A stretch of 64,000 nucleotides of DNA from the NCBI RefSeq assembly GCF_004342485.1, contig NZ_SMBU01000021.1:1-64000 (forward strand). Direction: 5' to 3'. The notes under the pieces are model-generated. The model had not been told where the DNA came from, searched no databases, and saw nothing but the letters and a program-made list of their open reading frames with translations. The translations under genes and the position numbers were made by a program. How positions within the stretch are numbered: position 1 is the stretch's first letter; each line of letters begins with the position of its first letter. The DNA is from Roseateles saccharophilus. GTDB taxonomy: Bacteria > Pseudomonadota > Gammaproteobacteria > Burkholderiales > Burkholderiaceae_C. Shown piece after piece: positions 58,139-64,000 of this stretch.

Positions 58139-59176
58139 ATGAAGACCTCGATGACCGCGCTCCGCGCCACCGTGCTGGCGGCGCTGGCGGCGCTTCCCTT
58201 CGCGGCCGGCGCCGAACCGGCGCTGCGCCTGCTGGGCCGCACCGACTTGCCGACCTACCAGGGCGACTTCGACCACTTCGGCGCCGACGTGAAGGGCAAC
58301 CGCCTGTTCCTCGCCGGCGAGGACGGCGGCACGCTCGAGGTCTTCGATCTGCGCTCCGGCAAGCACCTCAAGTCCGTGCCCGGCATGGAGACGCCACATG
58401 CGATCCACGTCGAGCCGGAGCGCAATCGCCTCGTCGTCAGCAACAGCGGCGACGGCCTCAGCAAGGTGCTCGATGGCCGCAGCTACGCCGTGGTGGATTC
58501 CGTCAAGCTCACGCCGGGCGCCGACGTGATGGCCTACGACCCGTCTGCCCGCCAGCTCTGGTTCGTCACCGGTGGCAAGAACGCCACCCAGAAAATGCCC
58601 AAGACGGTGCTGTCCCAGGTCGATGCCCGCTCGGGCAAGGTGCTGGGCGAGGTGACGTTCGACACCGATTTCACCGAAGGCGTCGTCGCCGAACAGAAGG
58701 GCTCCCGCGTGTTCGTCAACGTCGCGGGCAAGAGCGAGGTCGCGGTGCTCGACAAGAAGACACGCAAACTGCTGGCCACCTGGCCCGTCACGGAAGGCCA
58801 GAACAACTCGGCCATCGACCTGGACGAGAAGAACCAGCGCCTCTTCATCATCACGCGCAAGCCCTTCAAGCTGGTCGTCAAGTCCACCACCGGCGGCGAG
58901 ACGGTCGCCAGCTTCGACGCCCCGCCGCGAACCAACGGCATGACGTTCGACGAAAAGAATCGCCGCATCTATGCGACCGGCGACGGCCATGTCGCGGTGT
59001 TCCGCCAGATCGACGCCGACCACTACGAGGAACTGGAGAAGGTCCCCTCCGAGTTCGGTGCGAAGACCTCCTTCCTGGTGCCATCGCAGAACCTGCTGTA
59101 CGTGGCCGTCGGCGGCTCAGACAAGAGCAAGGCAGGGCTGCTGCGCTTCGAGGTCGTCGGCGAAGCGAGGAAGTGA
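58139..59176 (+). CDS. Secreted YncE-like beta-propeller protein
   Basis: A protein of 345 residues with a signal peptide ending about AAGAEP. Repeated blade motifs are visible: GNRLFLAGEDGGTLEVFDLR, NRLVVSNSGDGLSKVLDGRS, GSRVFVNVAGKSEVAVLDKK and NRRIYATGDGHVAVFRQID, about 45 residues apart, giving a seven-bladed propeller of the YncE/NHL type. These usually bind a ligand or partner protein rather than act as enzymes. It lies 22 bp after the small periplasmic protein and ends the locus; a strong terminator follows. Confidence 0.85.
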   Translation: MKTSMTALRATVLAALAALPFAAGAEPALRLLGRTDLPTYQGDFDHFGADVKGNRLFLAGEDGGTLEVFDLRSGKHLKSVPGMETPHAIHVEPERNRLVVSNSGDGLSKVLDGRSYAVVDSVKLTPGADVMAYDPSARQLWFVTGGKNATQKMPKTVLSQVDARSGKVLGEVTFDTDFTEGVVAEQKGSRVFVNVAGKSEVAVLDKKTRKLLATWPVTEGQNNSAIDLDEKNQRLFIITRKPFKLVVKSTTGGETVASFDAPPRTNGMTFDEKNRRIYATGDGHVAVFRQIDADHYEELEKVPSEFGAKTSFLVPSQNLLYVAVGGSDKSKAGLLRFEVVGEARK

Positions 59177-59233
59177 TGGGCATGGCATGACACGGAATCG
59201 CTCCGGTTTTCCGCACGACTGCAGTTGAAGCAA

Positions 59234-59270
59234 TGAGCCGCCGGGCAACGCCCCGGCGGCTCATTTTTTT
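59234..59270 (+). terminator. Strong rho-independent terminator
   Basis: TGAGCCGCCGGG and CCCGGCGGCTCA form a perfect 12-bp stem with a six-base loop, followed by seven T. It ends the propeller unit. The remaining 190 bp up to the tRNA block show nothing I can assign. Confidence 0.85.
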
Positions 59271-59464
59271 ACCGACGTAGCGCCGGCCCCTGTCCACATC
59301 ACGGCGGCAAAGCCGTCGGCAGACCAGAGATTCATCACCCCATCAAGGCAGACACGAACGGGAGGTTCGGCAGCCATGCATTGATGACCTGCCGTCAGGG
59401 CTTCGGCAGCATGCGCTGCAGACTTCGCTCCGTGTGGAGAGTTCCCAGAATCTCCCCGCGCAAA

Positions 59465-59602
59465 GGAAAACGGGTTGGATGCTTTCGCATCCAACCCGTT
59501 GATTCTCTTCTTGTTATTGGTGCGGCTGGCAGGATTCGAACCCACGACCCCTTGGTTCGTAGCCAAGTACTCTATCCAACTGAGCTACAGCCGCTGAAGC
59601 CT
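59465..59602. repeat. tRNA-Arg cassette, copy 1
   Basis: A 138-bp segment containing one tRNA-Arg gene and its terminator recurs without difference 204 bp further on (59669-59806), as far as I can read. The terminator on the minus strand is a 14-bp perfect stem (59469-59500) followed by a short T-run. Confidence 0.85.
59518..59594 (-). tRNA. tRNA-Arg (anticodon ACG)
   Basis: On the minus strand it reads from GCGGCTGTAGCTCAGTTGG to the encoded CCA. The anticodon arm is CTTGG-CTACGAA-CCAAG, giving anticodon ACG (arginine, CGU/CGC after deamination to inosine). The T-arm contains GGTTCGAATCC. The acceptor stem GCGGCTG pairs with CAGCCGC. It is 77 bases including CCA. Confidence 0.95.
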
Positions 59603-59668
59603 TACAGCATACCATGGCTTGCCGGGCCCAGCCGGCAAATGCAGAGGCCTTTTGACGCGTCACCCAAC

Positions 59669-59806
59669 GGAAAACGGGTTGGATGCTTTCGCATCCAACC
59701 CGTTGATTCTCTTCTTGTTATTGGTGCGGCTGGCAGGATTCGAACCCACGACCCCTTGGTTCGTAGCCAAGTACTCTATCCAACTGAGCTACAGCCGCTG
59801 AAGCCT
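59669..59806. repeat. tRNA-Arg cassette, copy 2
   Basis: The second copy of the segment at 59465-59602, with its terminator stem at 59673-59704. Past the duplicated part the two flanks differ. Confidence 0.85.
59722..59798 (-). tRNA. tRNA-Arg (anticodon ACG), second copy
   Basis: Identical to the tRNA at 59518-59594, including anticodon ACG and encoded CCA. Each copy carries its own downstream terminator. Confidence 0.95.
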
Positions 59807-59860
59807 CACAGTATAACCAGTTTTTTCGACTTCGCGCAAGTCTTCGGTTTTTAACCCGAT

Positions 59861-61108
59861 TCAACTCACCCGCGCGGCGGCCTCGAAGCAGTTGGCGCGG
59901 CGGGCTTCGTCGCCCTCCTGCTCGGCCAGCGCGGCCAGGGCCAGCCAACTGCGGCGACGCGCGGGGCCGGGCATGCCGGCATCCTCGGCCACCGTCTCGA
60001 GCATCAGCCTGGCCTTGCCCCAGAGCTGGCGCTCGGCCAGCGCATGCCCCAGCGCATAGGCCAGCGCGCGCTCGCGCGGGAAGCGGCCCTGCGCCGACTC
60101 CAGGCGCTGCAGCCAGTCCGGCCCGCAGCCGGCCAGCACCGGCACCAGGGCGGTGGCGATGGCGGCACGATCGTCGGGCTGCAGTTCGGCAAAGTCGTCG
60201 AAGAAGGGGCGCAGCCAGCCACGGCCATCGTCGGGCGCGCCGAGCTGGCCGGCGCATTGCGCGGCCCGCGCGGCGACGAGGGGGTCGCGGCGGTCGGCCG
60301 GATCGAGCTGCTGCCAGGTCGAGCGCAACTGGTCGACGTCGCGGGCCGCATCCAGGGCCTCGAAGGCCAGCGAGCGCAGCAAGCCCTGCGCCGCGACCTT
60401 GGAGAAGGCCTGGTGCTTGGCCAGCAGCCGGGCCGTACGCAGCGCGTCCAGCGGCTGCTGGGCCAGGCGCGAGGCCTGCAGGCGCAGGCGCAGCGCCTGG
60501 GTGCGGCGTGCGACGCCCGGGGCCAGCTCGCTCAGCAGGCCCAGGGCGCGCGCGGCATCGCGGTCGTCCAGCGCCCACTCGGCGGCCATCAGGCGGGCGC
60601 CGTCTTCCTGGGCACGCGCGCCGCCGGCGCGGCGGGCCAGCTCCAGGGCGCGGCTGAGCTGTTCGTCGCGGTGGCGGCGGTCCTGCAGGCGGTGGGCGCT
60701 GGCCGCGGCCAGCAGATGGGCCAGGGCCATGAAGGATTGGTCGGCCGCCAGCTCGGGCGTGGCGGACTGGATGTTCAGCGCCTTCTGCGCCGCCTTCTGC
60801 GCGCGACTGAAGCGGGCCCCGAAGAGCTCGACCAGGGCCTCGCGCAGCGCCAGCTGGGCGCTGCGCTCGCGCTGGGCCAGGCGCCATTCGCGGGCGCGCC
60901 TCGGCAGGGTCGTCAGCGCCTCGAAGGCCTGGATGGCCGTGACAAGGGCGAAGCAGCCAGCCGCCAGCAGCAGCAGGAACAGGTTGAGTGAGATATCCAC
61001 CCGCCAGCCGTTCCAGTAGATGCTGGCGAGACCATCGTTGGCGCCCAGGGTCAGGGCCGCGACGACGGCGACCGCGAACAGCAGCACGAGCCAGATCACG
61101 AGCCGCAT
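59861..61108 (-). CDS. hemY: HemY-like TPR membrane protein
   Basis: A protein of 415 residues. Two N-terminal transmembrane helices (LVIWLVLLFAVAVVAALTLG and NLFLLLLAAGCFALVTAIQA) form the HemY_N domain, followed by helical TPR-like repeats to the C-terminus (FMALAHLLAAASAHRLQDRR; LRLQASRLAQQPLDALRTAR). In proteobacteria this gene follows hemX in the hemCDXY cluster; it is not the oxidase of the same name in Gram-positives. It is thought to help organise late haem synthesis at the membrane. It starts one base after hemX. Confidence 0.9.
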   Translation of the reverse strand: MRLVIWLVLLFAVAVVAALTLGANDGLASIYWNGWRVDISLNLFLLLLAAGCFALVTAIQAFEALTTLPRRAREWRLAQRERSAQLALREALVELFGARFSRAQKAAQKALNIQSATPELAADQSFMALAHLLAAASAHRLQDRRHRDEQLSRALELARRAGGARAQEDGARLMAAEWALDDRDAARALGLLSELAPGVARRTQALRLRLQASRLAQQPLDALRTARLLAKHQAFSKVAAQGLLRSLAFEALDAARDVDQLRSTWQQLDPADRRDPLVAARAAQCAGQLGAPDDGRGWLRPFFDDFAELQPDDRAAIATALVPVLAGCGPDWLQRLESAQGRFPRERALAYALGHALAERQLWGKARLMLETVAEDAGMPGPARRRSWLALAALAEQEGDEARRANCFEAAARVS

Positions 61109-61109
61109 G

Positions 61110-62246
61110 TCAGCGCCCCGCCGCAGCGGCGGTCAATGCGGCCAGCGTGTCGTCCGGCCGCGGCACGCTGACCTGGCGGGCCTGGCCGGCCACCTGGCGC
61201 AGCAGCTCGGCCACGCTGCTCACCTTGCGCGAGCGGGTGTCGAAGTAGCGGTTCAGCATGTCCTGGCTGTCGCGCAGGTCGCTCTGGGCAGTGTCGAACT
61301 GGCGGCTGAGCAGGGCCAGGCGGGCGTTCAGCAGGCGCAGCTTCAGGTTCTCGCGCAGGAAGAAGCTCTGGTCGGGCGAGATCAGCGCGGCCTCCGGGTG
61401 GTCGATGCGGGTCACGCGCAGCAGCGTGCGCGCCTCGCCCCAGACGATGCCGGTCCAGCTCGACAGCTGCTGCGTGGCCTGCCACCACCACAGCGCCAGC
61501 TTGCCGTCGGCCGCGGCGGCGGCCTGTTCGCGCTGCAGCTTCAGCGCGTGCTCGCGCTCCCTGGCCGCGGCGGCACCGCTGTGCTCGTCGCGCGGGTGGG
61601 GCGCCGCTTCGCTGCCCGAGACCAGCGGCAGCTCGTCGGCCATGCGCACGACCTCGTCGAGCTTGATCGTCAGCGTCGACACGTCGACGACGGCGACGGC
61701 CTTGACGCGGTCTAGGTCGCGCGCGACGGCGCGGCGCACGCCCTCCATGCGCGGCTGCTTGTAGCGCAACAGGCGCTCGTCGGCCTGCTTCAGCGTCGCC
61801 ACCAGGGGCTCGGCGCTGCCGGTGATCTGGCTCTGCTGCAGGGCCACGCGGATGGCGGATTCGATGTCGCCGACGACGTTCTCGTCCCGCGAGCGGGACA
61901 TGGACTGGATCAGCTCCTCCAGTTGGCCGCGCTGCAGGGCCACTTCGGCCATGCGGGCATCCAGCAGCGAGACCTTGGCGGCGGTGTCGCGCACCAGCTC
62001 AGCGGACTGCTTGGCGGCCAGCTGCGCCTCGGTCGCCCGGGCCTGGCTGGCTTCCTGGCGGCGCACCAGTTCCTGCTCCAGCGACTGCTGGCGCGACAGG
62101 CTCTGCCAGGACAGCAGCACGCACAGCAGCACGGCGGCGCCCATCAGGGCCAGCAGCCAGGGCAGCCAGGCCGGCAGGGTCGGGTTGGAAGGGGGCGGCG
62201 GGGCCACGGGCGCGGCCGCGGGAACAGCTGAAATCGACTCACTCAC
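61110..62246 (-). CDS. hemX: HemX-like membrane protein (uroporphyrinogen cluster)
   Basis: A protein of 378 residues with a GTG start (62246). A proline-rich N-terminus (PVAPPPPSNPTLPAWLPW) is followed by one transmembrane helix (LLALMGAAVLLCVLLSW) and a long coiled-coil (SLEQELVRRQEASQARATEA). The C-terminal domain has LWWWQATQQLSSWTGIVWGE. Homologues are often annotated as putative uroporphyrinogen-III C-methyltransferase, but no methyltransferase motif is visible. It lies between hemD and hemY. Confidence 0.88.
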   Translation of the reverse strand: MSESISAVPAAAPVAPPPPSNPTLPAWLPWLLALMGAAVLLCVLLSWQSLSRQQSLEQELVRRQEASQARATEAQLAAKQSAELVRDTAAKVSLLDARMAEVALQRGQLEELIQSMSRSRDENVVGDIESAIRVALQQSQITGSAEPLVATLKQADERLLRYKQPRMEGVRRAVARDLDRVKAVAVVDVSTLTIKLDEVVRMADELPLVSGSEAAPHPRDEHSGAAAAREREHALKLQREQAAAAADGKLALWWWQATQQLSSWTGIVWGEARTLLRVTRIDHPEAALISPDQSFFLRENLKLRLLNARLALLSRQFDTAQSDLRDSQDMLNRYFDTRSRKVSSVAELLRQVAGQARQVSVPRPDDTLAALTAAAAGR

Positions 62247-62260
62247 AACGGCCGATTCTG

Positions 62261-63019
62261 TCAGACCCCTTTCAGGGCCCGAGTCACCGCTTCAGGGTCC
62301 GGTCGCGCCAAAACCACAGGCCCGAACCCGGCGGCCCGGGCGGCCTCGGCAATTCGCGGGTGGGTGGCGATGGCGCGCTGGCCTGCCGGCGCCCCGCCCC
62401 AAAGGCCCTGCAGATGGCCGACGGCCTCGGCGCTGCTGAACAGCCAGGCAAAACCCGCCGGATCGGCCTGGGCCGCGCCCAGCAGGGCCTGCTCGGCGGC
62501 GTTCAGGCACGGCCCGGCGCGGTGGTAGACGGCAACGGCCTCGACCCGGGCACCGGCCCCCGCCAGCCGCTCGGCCAGCCATTCGCGCCCGCCGTCGCCG
62601 CGCAGCAGCAGCACGCGGGCGCCGGCCCAGTCGCGCCGGGGTGCGAGCTGCTCCCACAGGTGCTCGGAGTCCAGGCTGGCGGCATCGGCCGCGGGCTGGA
62701 CGATGCTCGCGGCCGGCACGCCCCGGGCCGCCAGCGCCTGGGCACTGCCGGGGCCGACGCAGGCGGCCAGCGTGCGCGGGGGCCAGGTCATGCCGCCGGC
62801 CTGGGCGAAGAAATGCTCGACCGCATTGGGGCTGACGAAGACGGCCAGGTCCACCGCCGGCAGGACCGCCCAGGCGGCGCGCAGCGGGGCGGGGTCGTGC
62901 GCCGGCAGTATCTCGATGAGGGGCAGCGCGGCGGCCTTCACGCCCAGCGCCGCCAGACGCGCCAGCCAGGCCGCGCATTGCGGCCGCGGCCGCGTGACCA
63001 GCAGCGTCGGCGCCGTCAT
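62261..63019 (-). CDS. hemD: Uroporphyrinogen-III synthase
   Basis: A protein of 252 residues starting [20 protein letters not shown], its ATG overlapping the hemC stop. The two-domain fold is seen in [26 protein letters not shown], the segment [15 protein letters not shown] and [10 protein letters not shown], with [16 protein letters not shown] near the end. It closes hydroxymethylbilane with ring inversion to uroporphyrinogen III. The family is poorly conserved, but position and motifs agree. Confidence 0.92.
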   Translation of the reverse strand: MTAPTLLVTRPRPQCAAWLARLAALGVKAAALPLIEILPAHDPAPLRAAWAVLPAVDLAVFVSPNAVEHFFAQAGGMTWPPRTLAACVGPGSAQALAARGVPAASIVQPAADAASLDSEHLWEQLAPRRDWAGARVLLLRGDGGREWLAERLAGAGARVEAVAVYHRAGPCLNAAEQALLGAAQADPAGFAWLFSSAEAVGHLQGLWGGAPAGQRAIATHPRIAEAARAAGFGPVVLARPDPEAVTRALKGV

Positions 63020-63942
63020 CCCGGCAGATAGGAGCCGGCGCCGAGGTCGCGCAGCCGTGCGGCGGCCTGCTGGCCGAGCGCACGGGCGGCAGCCACGTCG
63101 ACCACATCGGCGGCGACGCTGCAGCGCAACAGCGGCGAGGCATGGCGCTCGGCATGGCCCAGGGCCGCATCCAGGCAGAGCGTGCCGCCCTGCCAGTGCG
63201 CATGGGCCGCGAGCGGCAGGCTGCAGCTGCCGCCCAGCGCGCGCGACACGGCGCGCTCCGCCTCGCAGGCCAGCAGCGTCGGCGTGTGCGCCAGCTTGGC
63301 GAGCGCCGCGGCCAGTTCGGCGTCGTCGGCGCGAATCTCCAGGCCCAGGGCGCCCTGCCCTGCGCAAGGCAGCATCTGGTCGACCTCGAACAGGCGGCGC
63401 ACGCGGCCCGCCAGGCCCAGGCGCTTGAGGCCGGCCGCGGCCAGCACGATGGCGTGGTAGCCGCCCTCGTCGAGCTTGCGCAGCCGGGTGTCGAGGTTGC
63501 CGCGCAGCGGCTCGACGCGCAGGTCGGGGCGCAGGCTGAGCAGCTGGGTCACGCGGCGCAGGCTGGAACTGCCGACGACGGCACCCTCGGGCAGTTCGGC
63601 CAGCGAGGCGTAGTCGTTGGCGACGAAGGCGTCACGCGGGTCTTCGCGCTCCAGCACGGCGGCGAGCATGAAGCCCTCGGGCAGCTCCATCGGCACGTCT
63701 TTCAGCGAATGCACGGCGAGGTGCGCGCGGCCGTCGTCCAGCGCGGCCTCGAGTTCCTTCACGAACAGGCCCTTGCCGCCGACCTTGGACAGGACGCGGT
63801 CGAGGATCTGGTCGCCGCGCGTCGTCATGCCGAGCAGAGTGGCCGTCAGGCCCAGTTCATGGGCGAGGCGGGCCTGGACATGCTCGGCCTGCCACAAAGC
63901 GAGACGGCTTTCACGCGTTGCGATGGTGATGGAGGTGCTCAT
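63016..63942 (-). CDS. hemC: Hydroxymethylbilane synthase (porphobilinogen deaminase)
   Basis: A protein of 308 residues that joins four porphobilinogen molecules. Typical segments are [52 protein letters not shown] with the catalytic aspartate nearby, [12 protein letters not shown] and [15 protein letters not shown], which carries the cysteine for the dipyrromethane cofactor. It heads the hem cluster on the minus strand. On the opposite strand, at the window edge, AGGAG followed by ATG at 63995 may begin another gene that cannot be judged from two codons. Confidence 0.96.
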   Translation of the reverse strand: MSTSITIATRESRLALWQAEHVQARLAHELGLTATLLGMTTRGDQILDRVLSKVGGKGLFVKELEAALDDGRAHLAVHSLKDVPMELPEGFMLAAVLEREDPRDAFVANDYASLAELPEGAVVGSSSLRRVTQLLSLRPDLRVEPLRGNLDTRLRKLDEGGYHAIVLAAAGLKRLGLAGRVRRLFEVDQMLPCAGQGALGLEIRADDAELAAALAKLAHTPTLLACEAERAVSRALGGSCSLPLAAHAHWQGGTLCLDAALGHAERHASPLLRCSVAADVVDVAAARALGQQAAARLRDLGAGSYLPG

Positions 63943-64000
63943 TGCGCGATTATCGAGGCTGGGCGAGGCAGGACCCGCCCGGCAGGAGAGCTCGATGATC

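Overview
The window comes from a GC-rich betaproteobacterium, most likely of the order Burkholderiales (Roseateles / Rubrivivax / Leptothrix type). The basis is the gene order gmk-rpoZ-spoT facing greB, the hemC-hemD-hemX-hemY block, a PEP-CTERM protein, and codon use strongly biased to G or C at third positions. No sequence search was run, so the placement is an inference.

Layout. (1) 0-4.9 kb is an accessory island. It holds an integrase remnant cut by an IS21-like transposon end, a HTH/PIN toxin-antitoxin pair, an orphan AbiEi-type antitoxin, a Fic protein and a small partner gene. (2) 4.9-11.4 kb is a glycan locus: an FHS sugar importer, a GH92 alpha-mannosidase, a broken GH47 mannosidase and a GH18 endo-beta-N-acetylglucosaminidase. 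Together they would suit high-mannose N-glycan use. A 150-bp tandem duplication and a gene-fusion scar lie inside it. (3) 11.4-23.5 kb is ordinary chromosome: SNF2 helicase, gmk, rpoZ, spoT, greB, an acyl-CoA racemase/transferase, a secreted subtilisin and a PEP-CTERM protein. (4) 23.9-59.2 kb is the unusual part (below). (5) 59.4-64 kb carries two identical tRNA-Arg genes and the haem genes hemY, hemX, hemD and hemC.

The 28.5-59.2 kb locus holds seven genes for PstS-like periplasmic binding proteins, one of them double-domain, but no pstC, pstA or pstB. With them are two TonB-dependent receptors, an NMT1/Tau-type ABC transporter, a COG4705 membrane protein with a paralogue just upstream, a cytochrome b561, an RND pump with its adaptor, a divergent two-subunit ATP-citrate-lyase-like enzyme, two small related periplasmic proteins, a YncE-type propeller, an OmpR-family regulator and a histidine kinase encoded about 20 kb away from it.

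Six promoters in this locus share one architecture that I read directly from the sequence. An inverted CTGAA is followed by three TTCAG half-sites at exact 11-bp steps, then a -10-like hexamer starting 15 bp after the start of the last half-site. The sites precede both forward PBP/TonB-receptor units, the RND operon, the second minus-strand unit (PBP plus citrate-lyase-like genes), the ABC-transporter unit and the small-protein/propeller unit. Almost the whole 30 kb therefore looks like one co-regulated system for acquiring and processing an unidentified ligand. A neighbouring two-component system (25.0-27.0 kb) has its own related sites (TTAAG half-sites, same 11-bp step). The ligand is not evident from sequence; a metal-organic acid complex or an oxyanion are possibilities only.
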